From Leuctra nigra (Eukaryota > Arthropoda > Insecta > Plecoptera > Leuctridae): 64,000 nt of DNA. Shown here piece by piece: positions 12,870-25,084 of the stretch. The notes below the pieces were generated by a model. It was not told where the DNA came from and ran no database searches. It saw only the letters and a list, made by a program, of their open reading frames with translations. A program made the translations under genes and the position numbers. The stretch's first letter is position 1. Each line of letters starts with the position of its first letter. The stretch covers positions 19,290,069-19,354,068 of the forward strand of contig OW203771.1 in assembly GCA_934045905.1 (NCBI GenBank), in the 5' to 3' direction.

Positions 12870-13856
12870 CTAGGAAAACGCTTATTATAACGCGTTGATA
12901 AGCGAGCCTTCGTACTGCATGCGATGTAATGTGTGCGTCAAATATGTCCAACAGGAATTCCGTACCAAACGCACAGAAACATATCCCTTGATCCACTCAA
13001 TCAACATAAAAGTATCTGTTTTCTATGAAACTTAAGAATAGCAATCCTTACACTTTTGTACATAAAGCAAATCAGATTCAATTTTGCAGTGGAGGACAAT
13101 CATTTCAAAACTTCATGACAGGTTATTTAAACTGTCAATAAGTGCATGTTCTTGACTGATTGGGCTGAAAATTTGTATAATAAGAGGCAATGTTGGTTTT
13201 AACGACAATGCAAAATATGAGTTGGATCATATTTATCGAAGACCATTTAATAGGTCATACGGTGGTGTGACTACATGCCATTTTAAATTGAGCATACAAC
13301 TGTCAGTAAAATGTATATTACTCTTTTATTACTCTTTTATTACTCTTTGTAATGAAGTTCATAACAGATTTTTACAGATTTGTCAAAAAAACACTTATAT
13401 GCACTTATAAACACTTATAAACACTTATAAACACTATTGTACTTTTTGCCTTAAAAAAAGAGATCACCACGGACCTCGAAACGTCGGCACAAATAAAGTT
13501 GTTTCATACACAATAATAACCCATTTCATTTCAATAACTTATAACACTTATATACCAATCACCATGCAAAATTTGGTGGTGATTGCTCAAACGATTCCAA
13601 TTTTATTGGCACACAGAGTTGCGTTTCTTTCATATTGCCAAGCTAAATCGAGTTTCTGATGAAATTAATCGATCGATTTTGCTAGAAATCATTAGCCTTC
13701 TGCACTGAATAGTGATTAATATTTGTGAAAAAAATTGTCCCGATCCGTTACTTTGTTTAAAATGTAATGCAAAAAACACAAATAAACACACACACACAAA
13801 AAAATAAAAAATTGAACCATAAGGTTCAAAACGAGACGCTCGTTCCGCTCGCTTAA
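12870..13856 (-). mobile_element. Helitron-like element (family H), old copy in unit 1
   Basis: Plus-strand CTAGGAAAACGC at the left and gctcgcttaa at the right mark a reversed family-H element. At about 13,390-13,540 it holds material absent from the unit 2 copy, including short tandem acactTATAA units and a segment with ctcgaaacgtcgg...aataaag. Unit 3 appears to keep the empty site (around 28,945-28,960). Confidence 0.55.
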
Positions 13857-14019
13857 TAATATATAATATAAAATAGGCGAAATTAAGAAACATTCTACTT
13901 TCCATTAACTCCATTAAAATGGTTCAACTGTTACTAGTCCGTTGACAATACCTCTGAATAGTTACCTCCAACTGCCATCTTATCCATTTAATATAAAAAA
14001 TTAAATTGTGAAAAACTAA

Positions 14020-15200
14020 AGTTATTCGTGGATAGAAATATTTAGGAATTAGGTTTGATGAAAAATTAAATTTGCTAGAACAAGTAAAAAGGGTTGCTAA
14101 GTAATCGATTTAAAATACTAACTATGTCATGAGTAATTTAAAGCATGTTGACAAATATGTAAAAAAAAAAAATCAAGCATTAAACACTCATAAGACTCAT
14201 ACTAGATTATGGGAGTGCAATTTGGGACCCATACAAAATAAATGAAATAACTCTTTTGGAGAAATCACAAAGAATGGCTATAAGGAGAGTGATAAATGAG
14301 AAGTGGGCAGTAAAGAGAAATAAACAGGGAGTGGTTGTGAAAGAGTGGGTGAGCCCGACAGAGTTGATGAAGGAATTAAAGTGGGAGAAGTTGGAGGTCA
14401 GGAGAAAGATAACGCGGTTATGTAACTTTTTCAGAATATGTGATGCGATCTGTGAAAAAGAACCTGTGGGTGAAGAATAGTGATTTCCAGCTTTTTGCTC
14501 TCTGGAAAGAGGAACACATTAGGAATAAATTATACAAAAAATTATAAATTCTGATAATAAATAAGGTTATATATTTTTAAATGTTATTATTCGAAAACTT
14601 ACAAAGCAGGAAAAATAAGTTTAAAGTAAAGCAACCAGTTTTTAATGTGTTTTTTTAGAGTATTTTAGTAGGTATTTGTATTCACAGAGATTGAAGAAAA
14701 CACCACTAGGTAGCAGATAAAGCCATATTCCGAAAATCGATAAAATAGCCATTTTAACACATAATTGAATTTTGCTGCAAACTAACTCTTTCACCCACAG
14801 GTCCCTCTTCACAGATTACATCACATATCACACACACACATATAAGCAAATTGGCGGGTGGAAATATTTTGGACAGTTTTTGAAATAAAAATAAAAGAAC
14901 CGAACAGATAAGCATGAAATTCAAATTATAGAATGGCCCATAAAAACAGATATTGGAAAAAATGCATTTTTACTTAGAACAATTAGGGAATGGATAATTT
15001 GGAAGGTGTGTTTGACTCTGTAGTTATTGAGGAATGTAGTGTTAGGGAATTCAGGGATAAGTTAATTAGTTACATAGTAGTAGAGCAATGTAGTAATTTA
15101 ATGTATAGAAGCAATGTTTAAATGTTTAAATTGTTGTAGTCTTAGTTTTGTTTATGATATTAATTAAATTCCTTGCCACCAGGGAAACCCATTTGTAAGA
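14020..15200 (+). pseudogene. Degenerate LINE 3' end (C-terminal RT region) in unit 1
   Basis: Broken plus-strand frames encode YLGIRFDEKLNLLEQVKRVAK (about 14,037), LILDYGSAIWDPYKINE followed by LLEKSQRMAIRRV (about 14,195-14,300), and FLLRTIREW (about 14,970). This is the conserved region after the RT domain in CR1/Jockey-like LINEs. It is broken by stops and frameshifts. The parallel copy in unit 2 is at 21,205 onward. Confidence 0.7.
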
Positions 15201-15424
15201 TGAAAATAAAATGAAAATGAAATCTGTCCGAATAAAACTTAGACCCTATCGCGACTACCATTCTTACACAGACGTAGCATTAGCTGCCTAAAATATAGAT
15301 ATTTGAATACAGAGGGGTGATTTGCAAGACTGGTTTTCACGAACTTTTATCAGAACATAACGAGGCGGCTGTATAACCTCTGTAAAATATATTTGTTCAA
15401 AATGGAAATAAACTGAAACTGTAA

Positions 15425-15890
15425 CTTGTAGGCTACTATTTATATAAACGATGCGCCAAGTATATTTTAGTTGACTTGGCCCATTTTTTGATATCACTAC
15501 TTTTCAGTGCTGAACTTTTAGATTTCTTCTATTTTTTTTATAGTTGAAGAGACTTGGCTAGGAATTTTTACACCGAGTTTTTTTTATGGGGATTATCTGA
15601 AGAAAACCGTACAATTTCATGATTTTCACAGTCCTACAGCTCGCAAACGGCATGATGTATTGTTACCAAATTTGGTAATGTGGTGCCGGTGGGCTCGAAA
15701 TTAAGATATTTCACAACAATGTGAGATTTCCCAATTTTGAGATCCAGTAGGCCAAAAATTTCACTTATTGCTTACAATAAAAGTGTTTGGTCTGCTCCTC
15801 ATAGTATATAAATGCATTTATGGTATGTTGAGTAAGTGCGACTTGGCTGAGTGGAGCGACCGCTCCACTAGATAGATATGTTTACAATGA
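15425..15890. repeat. Interspersed repeat J with 8-bp-arm palindrome
   Basis: Contains cgatgcgccaagtat near its left end and GTGGAGCG-AC-CGCTCCAC near its right end. Related copies are at about 25,085-25,535 and 31,420-31,680 (same orientation) and 30,290-30,475 (reversed). The class is not recognised. Confidence 0.7.
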
Positions 15891-16671
15891 CAAGTCCATG
15901 ACATGCGAGACGAAAAAAATTACATGCATTTGAATTAAAACGTTGAAAAATCGTTTATACCAGCTAGCGTTTAAATAGCGCGCGTTTGAGTTTAAACAAG
16001 AAATAGAAACTTGCAACATCATAGCTCGTTTGGCGCATTTTGTCTTCCTCTATTATGGGACTGCAACTTTTACAACTCATGACAAATGGGCATAGGTTTA
16101 TATAAATTAGTCGATTCTAAAACTGAATAGACTTGCTTAGAAAATATTCCAAATATTTGATGATGAAACATCCAGGTCAGTACTGATGTCACAAGGGCTG
16201 AACAAGTTTTAATACTAACAGATCTTTGTAAAAAAAATAGTCTCCATGGTAACATCGTTTTTTTAAATGGAAACAACCTCTAGTTTTTTTTTAAAAATGT
16301 GAGATACCTATTATCAAATACCTAATTATCCACTGTTCAAGCCTTTGATATTATTATATTTATGGGAAAGGGAACGGAATTTACTAAAGGAATAAAATAA
16401 AACAATACCTACATAGAAATATCATTCACAGTTTTATTGACAAGCAAATTATGTACAGATCAAACGTGAATATTTAATTTTCTGTAAAAGAGTTAAATAA
16501 ACAATAACATTCATTTAAAGAGATTCAAAATTCCTTAAATTCAAACACTTTAGATATAAAAGACGTCAATGGTGCAGTTTAATAAGCAACGCACAATGTC
16601 GCGTTTATTTTCCGTGTGCAATAAGAACAAGTGTGTTCGATGACACTAATCAATCGTCGTGACGATGATGC

Positions 16672-19080
16672 TCATGATCCTCTTGAATGATCCATATTGC
16701 GCCGTCTATCTCCACTACCTCCACTACCTCCATTAGATCCTTGGCTTCCTCCACGACCTCCACTACCTCCACTACCTCCATTAGATCCTTGGCTTCCTCC
16801 ACGACCTCCACTACCTCCACTACCTCCACTACCTCCATTAGATCCTTGGCTTCCTCCACGACCTCCACTACCTCCATTAGATCCTTGGCTTCCTCCACGA
16901 CCTCCACTACCTCCACTACCTCCACTACCTCCATTAGATCCTTGGCTTCCTCCACGACCTCCACCATCACCTCCACCACCATTGCCTTGTCCATTTACAG
17001 ACCCTCCACTTGCATGTCCTCCGCCACCTCCACCACCTCCACCACCACCATTGCCTTGTCCATTTACAGACCCTCCACTTGCATATCCTCCACCACCTCC
17101 ACCACCTCCGCCACCTCCACTACCACCATTGGCTTGACCACTTATAAACCCTCCACTTGCATATACTCCGCCACCTCCACCACCTCCACCACCACAATTG
17201 CCTTGTCCATTTACAGACCCTCCACTTGCATGTCCTCCGCCACCTCCGCCACCTCCACCACCTCCACCACCACCATTGCCTTGTCCATTTACAGACCCTC
17301 CACTTGCATGTCCTCCACTTGCATGTCCTCCACCACCTCCACCTCCACCACCTCCACCACCACCATTGGCTTGTACATTTACAAACCCTCCACTTGCATT
17401 ACCTCCACCCCTTCCACCCCCTCCACCATTGCCGTTTCCATTTCCATACCCATTTCTATTTCCTTTTCCATTTCCATTTCCATTTCCATTTCCATTTCCA
17501 TAACCATTTCCATTTCCCTTGCCATAACCATTTCCATTTCCATTTCCATATCCATTTCCATTTCCATATCCATTTCCATTCACATTTGATCCTCCACCTC
17601 CTCCACCTCCTCCACTACCACCTCCACTCCCAACTCCTCCATTTCCGAAACTATTTCCATCTCCTGCTCCACTTCCACTCCCCCCACCCCCTCCACCGCC
17701 ACCACGGCCATTAGCACATTTTCCACCAATTACTACATTTCCATTGATGTCAACATTTGAACTGGACCCATTATATTCTGTCTCACCATCACCCATGTAG
17801 TCCTCATGGGGATGATTATTATTATGTTGCTCACTATAGGTGTCATTCTTAATACCTTGCTGTTGAGCATTTGGCATTGTATTAGGAGTTGAAGTGTAGG
17901 ACGGATCATCAACAATCGGGTCCTCAGTATCTGTTATTGTTGTGTTTTCATTTGGAGAAATTCCCGTCGCTGTTGGCAGACTAAATCCATCCTTGACGGA
18001 AAAGGAGACTGAAAAATATAGAAGATCGTTAATTTATAATCGTGAGTTATGATATCAACAATCTAAGTATAAGATGACAGTTTATTTTCGTCCATTGCAA
18101 ATAGTGCATTGATTGGTAGATACTTTTCTTTCAAAGTGTGTATTGGTTGATCATAATTGAGCAGAATGTTTTGAGAGAGATTCAAAGAATTAGAGCAATA
18201 TACTAGAACCCCACAAAATATAATTCTGTGGCAATGCATTTCTTCTCAAAGGAATATTATGGAAAAATAAAGATTCATTAAATAAGGGTTTGTTCAACTA
18301 CCATTATAAATAAATTGTACACTTTTACCGTAATTTGTAATGTTTAAAATGTAAAAATTCCTTTTAGGAGGATTCAAATATTTTTGAAATATTTTTGAAT
18401 TAAGAATTATCGGATTTGTGATACCGAAATAAAAAATATCTCATTAAAAAGTCAAGGTAAATACGTCTGGCTCGCTCTTGCCACTTGAACTGCATGATAA
18501 ACCTTTTAACAAATCGATCTCAAATTTTGCACACACACGAATGTCATACCAACGGTTACATTCATTATAATTTTCAAATTCTCTGATAGTTTAAATGATG
18601 AAAATTAACCGTTTAGCCGATTTACCTACTTGAAATTACTAATGGTCATTGAGCCAATTTTTTATGACATTTTACAATTCAGCTAAAGTCTGAAATTAAA
18701 TTATATTTAAAAAATATAAAAAATATCTTTTGATTAGTCGAAAATGAAAGTCGATCAATTACTATTTTGCAGAGTGATAAAGACCACCACACCATCTCCT
18801 ATTTTCTTATTGCCATTTTAAGAGTATTAAATAGCTCTTTGAAAATCAATTATCGAAAATTACCAAATGTAATTATCCTAGAAAGCAATGGAAAGTTGCA
18901 AATAAAATCAGAAATAATGAAGGTAGTCGATCGTGTTCGGTTGGAGATGTTACACTTGCTCGCTTATTAAAAGGTTTCACTGAGCATTTCCTATTAGAAG
19001 ATGAGAATAATAAAAATCACCAAAATCAAAATATTACCATGAAATAGCTTACCTAATACAAGAACCACCAGGCCGATCAT
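16672..19080 (-). CDS. Secreted Gly-rich repeat protein 2 (two coding exons)
   Basis: Paralogue of gene 1. Coding exon 1 is 19,053-19,080 (28 nt), the phase-1 intron is 18,009-19,052 and exon 2 is 16,672-18,008; the product is 454 residues. The signal peptide and acidic N-terminus are the same as in gene 1. The middle has GNGNGYGKGN units and then long poly-Gly tracts separated by HASGGSVNGQGN modules. The end is RGGSQGSNGGSGGSG repeats. The reading frame ends at NMDHSRGS, because one extra G relative to gene 1 shifts the frame. The Asp/His tail (DHEHHRHDD) survives only in another frame. Function is unknown; an extracellular structural or glue-like role is inferred from composition. Confidence 0.85.
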
Positions 19081-19121
19081 CGTTGAGCAGTAGACTGTAA
19101 CTTCTGAAGTTGTGTCTCTAC

Positions 19122-19128
19122 TTTTATA
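19122..19128 (-). promoter_or_regulatory. TATA box of Gly-rich gene 2
   Basis: Minus-strand TATAAAA at the same offset (about 42 nt) from the ATG as in genes 1 and 3. Confidence 0.75.
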
Positions 19129-19234
19129 CGATTTCCCGTACTGTTATTTTGTCTTATCTTACTGGGTTCTACAAAAATATGTGTCACTGTTATAGCTAAT
19201 TACTTAAAACACGAGCCATTGGGTATTAGTAGTA

Positions 19235-19295
19235 TGAGTCATGTAGGTAATAAGCTATAATCACACTTGTATGAGTCATGATTAGTATGAGTCAT
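19235..19295. promoter_or_regulatory. Three TGAGTCAT motifs upstream of gene 2
   Basis: Copies at 19,235-19,242, 19,272-19,279 and 19,288-19,295, the same cluster as in gene 1. Confidence 0.5.
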
Positions 19296-19412
19296 GTACC
19301 TATTGCTTATTAACTCATGAAAGCTTGCCATGGGAGGAAATGACTAATAACATAAGTAATAATTAGTCATAAATCTTGGTTATAATAACGCTTCAGAAGT
19401 AGTGCATAATAA

Positions 19413-21058
19413 CTAGGAAAACGCTTATTATAACGCGTTGATAAGCGAGCCTTCGTACTGCATGCGATGTAATGTGTGCGTCAAATATGTCCAACAGAAA
19501 TTCCGTACCAAACACACAGAAACATATCCTTTGATCCACTCAATCAACATAAAAGTATCTGTTTTCTATGAAACTTAAGAATAGCAATCTATACACTTTG
19601 GTACATGAAGCAAATCAGATTCAATTTTGCAGTGGAGAACAATCAATTCAATTCTTCATGACAGTTATAAAAACTGTCAATAAGTGCATGTTCTTGACTG
19701 ATTGGGCTGAAAATTTGTAAAATAAGAGACAATGTTGGTCTTAACGACAATGCAAAATATGAGTTGGATCATATTTATCGAAGACCATTTAATAGGTCAA
19801 ACGGTGGTGTGACTACATGCCATTTTAAATTGAGCATACAACTGTCAGTAAAATGTATACTAGGAAAACGCTCAGTGTAACGCGTTGATGAGCGAGCACG
19901 GGTACGTGCAAATTCTCGAACCGGAAATGCGTACACACTGCAAAGAAAACATATACATCCATATTTAATTGAAATATGATCACTCCATCAACATAAAAGT
20001 ATGCTTTTCATTGAAACTTGAAAATAGCATCTAAGCACCCTGGTACATAATATCAATTCAGATTCAATTCAAGTGGCGCTGGAAAACATTCATTTCGATA
20101 CTTCATATCTGACAGCTATTAAAAATGTCAATCAGTTCATACGTTCTTAACTTTTTGGAATGAAAATTTGTAAAATAAGAGGCAATGTTGGTCCTGACGA
20201 CCATGCAAAATATGAGTTTAATCAGATATAGACCATAAAAAGGGTGGTGTGGCTACAAGCCATTATAAATTAAGCTTTACAAATGTCATTAAAATGTATA
20301 TTAGGTACTCTTAAAGTTCATGATAGATTTTACAGATTTGTCAAAAAATAGGTACTTAAAATGCTGGTACCAATGACAATGCAAATTTTGGTGATGATCG
20401 GTCAAACGATTGCAATTATAATGACACACAGAGTTTCTTTCATCCCCATTGCCAAGCACGCATCAAGTACACATCAAGTTTCCGATGTAACTAATAGATC
20501 AATCATGCTGAAAATCATTTTGACTATAACGAGAATAGTAATATAAGTTTTGTGAAAAAATTGGCCTGATCCATTACTTCGTTTGGCAGGAGACGCCAAA
20601 TGCACAAATAAACACACACAAAAAAAACAGAGATTCGAGCCATAAGTTTCAAGTGGAGACGCTCGCTACGCTCGCTCAATTACTCTTGAAGTTCATTACA
20701 GATTTTTACAGATTTTTCAAAAAAACACTTATATGCACTTATAACACTTATATACCAATCACCATGCAAAATTTGGTGGTGATTGGTCAAACGATTCCAA
20801 TTTTATTGGCACACAGGGTTGCGTTTCTTTCATATTGCCAAGCTTAATCAAGTTTCTGATGAAATTAATCGATCGATTTTGCTGGAAATCATTAGCCTTC
20901 TGCACTGAACAGTGATGAATCTTTTGTGAAAAAAATTGGCCCGATCCGTTACTTTGTTTAAAATGTAATGCAAAAAACACAAATAAACACACACACACAA
21001 AAAAATAAAAAAATTGAACCATAATTTTTAAAAAGAGACGCTCGTTCCGCTCGCTTAA
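19413..21058 (-). mobile_element. Helitron-like element, unit 2 counterpart, interrupted
   Basis: Same insertion as 12,870-13,856 in unit 1, so it predates the duplication of units 1 and 2. It is split by a younger family-H copy at 19,860-20,679. Confidence 0.55.
19860..20679 (-). mobile_element. Helitron-like element (family H), young nested copy
   Basis: 820 bp, from CTAGGAAAACGCTCAG on the left to ctacgctcgctcaa on the right (reversed orientation). Unit 1 keeps the unoccupied site aaatgtata/ttactc. The join is exact, between A and T, with no target-site duplication. The hairpin near the CTAG end is intact. It has no coding capacity. Confidence 0.65.
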
Positions 21059-21204
21059 TAATATATAATATAAAATAGGCGAAATTAAGAAACATTCTAC
21101 TTTCCATTAACTCCATTAAAATGGTTCGACTGTTACTAGTCCATTGACAATACCTCTGAATAGTTACCTCCAACTGCCATCTTATCCATTTAATATATTG
21201 AAAA

Positions 21205-22292
21205 ATTAAAGTTATTCATGGATAGAAATATTTAGGAATTAGGTTTGATGAAAAATTAAATTTGCAAGAACAAGTAAAAAGGGTTACTAAGTAATCGATT
21301 TAAAATACTAACTATGTCATGAGTAATTTAAAGCATGTTGACAAATACGTAAAAAAAATCAAGCATTTAAACACTCATAAGACTCATACTAGATTATGGG
21401 AGTGCAATTTGGGACCCATACAAAATAAATGAAATAACTCTTTTGGAGAAAGCACAAAGAATGGCTATAAGGAGAGTGATGAATGAAACCAGGAAGTGGG
21501 CAGTAAAGAGAAATAAACAGGGAGTTGTTTTGAAAGAGGGGGTGAGCCCGACAGAGTTGATGAAGGAATTAAAGTGGGAGAAGTTGGAGGTCAGGAGAAA
21601 GATAACGCGGTTATGTAACTTTTTCAGAATATGTGATGCGATCTGTGAAAAGGGACCTGTGGGTGAAGGATAGTGATTTCCAGCTTTTTGCTCTTTAAAA
21701 AGAGGAACACATTAGGAATAAATTATTAAAAAAATTATAAATTCTGATAATAAATAAAGTTATATATTTTTAAATTTTATTATTCGAAAACTTACAAAGC
21801 AGGAAAAATAAGTTTAAAGTAAAGCGACCAGTTTTTAATGTTTTTTTTTTTAGAGTATTATAGTAGGTATTTGTATTCACAGAGATTGAAGAAAACACCA
21901 CTAGGTAGCAGATAAAGCCATATTCCGAAAATCGATAAAATAGCCATTTTAACACATAATTGAATTTTGCTGCAAACTAACTCTTTCACCCACAGGTCCC
22001 TTTTCACAGATTACATCACATATCATCACACACATATAAGCAAATTGGCGGGTGGAAATATTTTGGACAGTTTTTGAAATTAAAATAAAAGAACCGAACA
22101 GATAAGCATGAAAATCAAATTATAGAATGGCCCATAGAAACAGATATTGGAAAAAATGCATTTTTACTTAGAACAATTAGAGAATGGATAATTTGGAAGG
22201 TGTGTTTGACTCTGTAGTTATTGAGGAATGTAGTGTTAGGGAATTCAGGGATAAGTTAATTAGTTACATAGAAGTAGAGCAATGTAGTAATT
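21205..22292 (+). pseudogene. Degenerate LINE 3' end in unit 2, left part
   Basis: Counterpart of 14,020-15,200, with the same LILDYGSAIWDPYKINE and AQRMAIRRVMNE blocks. It is interrupted at 22,292 by another LINE; the remainder resumes at 24,187 and runs to about 24,290. Confidence 0.7.
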
Positions 22293-24186
22293 GACAAATA
22301 TATGGCTAACTTATTGATGGAAGATGGAGCCCCAAGAACGAATTGGAAGAGGTTTTACAGCTACATCAATAGCAAAAAATGCAGCTCAAGATCGATACCA
22401 GCAATAAAACTGAACAATAAGATACTAACAACAAATCTAGACAAAGCCAACGCTCTCAACGACTTTTATGGAAATGTTTTCTCAACGAAGAACCATAGAG
22501 CTCCTTCCATTGTTGGAGATAATTCGAATCCCCTGGTGATTAGTACTCATGGAATATGGGATGTTATTAAAAATCTAAAACCTGGAACTACTGCTGGTCC
22601 AGACGGTATCACAGGAGATCTACTAAAAACTGCAGGATCGGCAGGACTAGACTATCTACATATAATTTTTTCACAATCGATAGAAGAAAGCACCCTACCC
22701 ACCGATTGGACAATGGCAATTGTCTCGCCAATACACAAGGGTGGTAGTAAGAGCTCCGTTTCCAACTATAGGCCTATAAGTCTAACTTGTATTCCATGTA
22801 AAATACTTGAGAAGATAATTGAAAAACAAATCAGGCAAATCCTAGACGAAACTCAATTCTTCACAAGAAGTCAATTTGGCTTCCGACCTCACTACTCTTG
22901 CGAGGCTAGTCTCGTGGGTCTTACACAAGACCTAGTTCAAGAAGTGGACTTCAGAGCAAAGCAAGTTGATGCCATCCTAATAGATTTTGCCAAAGCATTT
23001 GATTTAGTGCCACATGACCTCCTTATGGAAAAGATATCCCAACTAAATCTTAACAAGGAAGTCATTAAGTGGATATGGAGCTTTCTAAATAACAGAAAGC
23101 AAGTAGTAAGGATTGAAGGAGAAATCTCCCTGCCAATTACAGTGACATCAGGAGTACCCCAGGGAAGTGTTCTCGGTCCACTCCTCTTCTTGATCTTTAT
23201 GAACGATCTTCCACAGTGTATCTTGCACTCCAAATTGCGGCTGTTCGCAGACGACTGTATAATCTACAGGACTGTCAACAACACCAATGACTGCGGGCAG
23301 CTCCAGGAAGACCTCGAAGAACTAGCCAAGTGGGTGGACCTGAATCAGATGCGAATCAACATCGATAAGACCATCAAGATGTCATTCAGCACTAGGAAAA
23401 CACGGATACAGTACCAGTACCAGCTTGGGAACCTACCAATTGATCCCACAAAGGATGCTAAGTACCTTGGAGTGTGGCTGTCTGATGACCTGAAGTGGAA
23501 TAACCACATTGATGTAACTTCAAAGAAGGCATCCAAATCACTGCAGTTCGTCATGAGGAACCTCAAAGGTGCAGCAAAGAAGGCAAAGGAACTGGCATAT
23601 CTCACCCTTGTTCGTCCACAGATGGAATATTGTGCCAGTGTGTGGAGTCCATATACCATGGTGAATAAACACCAGCTGGATATGGTACAGAGGAGGGCTG
23701 CACGGTATGTTGAGAGTTCATTCGGAAACTCTCCTGGCCCCACTGAACTCATAAAATCACTGAAGTGGGAGTCTCTGGAAGACCGGCGAGACGCATCCAG
23801 AGCTATCGCTATATACAGGGCTTACTGCCATGAAGAGGCTTGGGAGGAGCTAGGTGAGCTACTGCAGAGACCGAATTACACCGCGAGAGGAGACCACACC
23901 GAGAAAATTCGTCTGTTGCAGCCGCGAACAGACACTGGCAAGTTCTCTCTCGCAGCGCATGGGATCAGATTGTGGAACAACCTGCCTGCCAGCGTCGTGG
24001 AGCCACTTCCCCAGAACAATAAAGAATTGAGGAAGAGGATGAAGTCCATTATTCCGACATGAACTTATAAAACTACAACAACCGACGAATAAGTGCACTT
24101 AAGAACATTGACTATTATTAATAATTGAAACATGTATAGTAGCATTAGTCAAAGTTGTATCAATCAATAAATAATAATAATAATAA
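22293..24186 (+). mobile_element. 5'-truncated LINE with intact reverse transcriptase
   Basis: The insertion is delimited by unit 1, where gtagtaatt joins directly to taatgtatag. Here about 1.9 kb lies between the two halves. It ends in an AATAATAATAAT microsatellite tail, as in many CR1/L2-like LINEs. No clear target-site duplication is seen. The endonuclease part is absent. Confidence 0.85.
22302..24062 (+). CDS. LINE reverse transcriptase (ORF2 C-terminal part)
   Basis: An open frame of 586 codons. The RT domain spans about residues 140-370: NYRPISLTCIPCKILEKI, QFGFRPHYSC, DAILIDFAKAFDLVPHDLL (block A Asp), SGVPQGSVLGPLLF and the catalytic RLFADDCIIY. The C-terminal region has LVRPQMEYCASVWSPYT and AAHGIRLWNNLP, as in CR1/Jockey-group LINEs. 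The protein copies element RNA at the target site. The apurinic endonuclease domain is missing through 5' truncation, so the copy is probably not autonomous, yet the RT frame has no stop, which points to a recent insertion. The start codon is only the first Met in the truncated frame. Confidence 0.9.
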   Translation: MANLLMEDGAPRTNWKRFYSYINSKKCSSRSIPAIKLNNKILTTNLDKANALNDFYGNVFSTKNHRAPSIVGDNSNPLVISTHGIWDVIKNLKPGTTAGPDGITGDLLKTAGSAGLDYLHIIFSQSIEESTLPTDWTMAIVSPIHKGGSKSSVSNYRPISLTCIPCKILEKIIEKQIRQILDETQFFTRSQFGFRPHYSCEASLVGLTQDLVQEVDFRAKQVDAILIDFAKAFDLVPHDLLMEKISQLNLNKEVIKWIWSFLNNRKQVVRIEGEISLPITVTSGVPQGSVLGPLLFLIFMNDLPQCILHSKLRLFADDCIIYRTVNNTNDCGQLQEDLEELAKWVDLNQMRINIDKTIKMSFSTRKTRIQYQYQLGNLPIDPTKDAKYLGVWLSDDLKWNNHIDVTSKKASKSLQFVMRNLKGAAKKAKELAYLTLVRPQMEYCASVWSPYTMVNKHQLDMVQRRAARYVESSFGNSPGPTELIKSLKWESLEDRRDASRAIAIYRAYCHEEAWEELGELLQRPNYTARGDHTEKIRLLQPRTDTGKFSLAAHGIRLWNNLPASVVEPLPQNNKELRKRMKSIIPT

Positions 24187-24459
24187 TGTATAGGAGCAAT
24201 GTTTAAATGTTTAAATTGTTGTAGTCTTAGTTTAGTTTATGATATTAATTAAATTCCTTGCCACTTGGGAAACCCATTTGTAAGATGAAAATAAAAAGAA
24301 AATGAAATCTGTCCGAATAAAAGTTAGACCCTATCGCGACTACCATTCTTACACAGACGTAGCATTAGCTGCCTAAAATATAGATATTTGAATACAGAGG
24401 GGTGATTTGCAAGACTGGTTTTCACGAACTTTTATCAGAACATAACGAGGCGGCTGTAT

Positions 24460-24898
24460 TGTCACTATACATCGCGGTTTCGCAACCCGCGATTCATCCC
24501 TGCATGATTGGTTGCATAACCATCAGGGAGGACTGTATATCTCCCAGTGCACTTTGTTCATGCCTGGTCAGCGGTATTGATAGCCGCCGAACCAAGAGGT
24601 AAGAATCGGGGAGTCGGCCAGAAGATCCAGCCAAGACAACATCGTTTGGACTCCAGGGGCGCGGGACATACGCGGGACGTGCGGGACGGGCATGGGGCCG
24701 AGGACCACGTGTCTGGTCGGACATTGTGAGATAAGTGCCAGAACAGTTTCACCGTTGTAGCTTCACTACACTATTGTTAACCTTTCTAATTATCTTGTGC
24801 CTATTAATAAATTGCTTTCTATGTAAATGTATTTCTTCTCTAGCTACAACCCCCCAAATTGTATAATTGATCCCAACGAGAAAGGCAATCTCGTGACA
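24460..24898. mobile_element. Solo LTR (TGTCAC...GTGACA) with 4-bp TSD
   Basis: A 439-bp segment starting TGTCAC and ending GTGACA, flanked by gtat at 24,456-24,459 and 24,899-24,902. Unit 1 has the empty site (ggctgtataacctc, about 15,367). It is GC-richer than the flanks and contains an AATAAATTG poly-A-type signal. TG...CA ends with a 4-bp duplication fit a Gypsy-type LTR left after LTR-LTR recombination. No internal coding region remains. Confidence 0.8.
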
Positions 24899-25084
24899 GT
24901 ATAACCTCTGTAAAATAAATTTGTTCAAAATAGAAATAAAGTAGTAGTAAACCGTTTATTAGCATCATGCTATTTTTGCTCAATACATTTCATATATTAC
25001 ATTTCATTTAGTAATACATTAATACATTAATACAGTACAATATGCAATATACTAATACACTGAAACTGTAACTTGTAGGCTATA

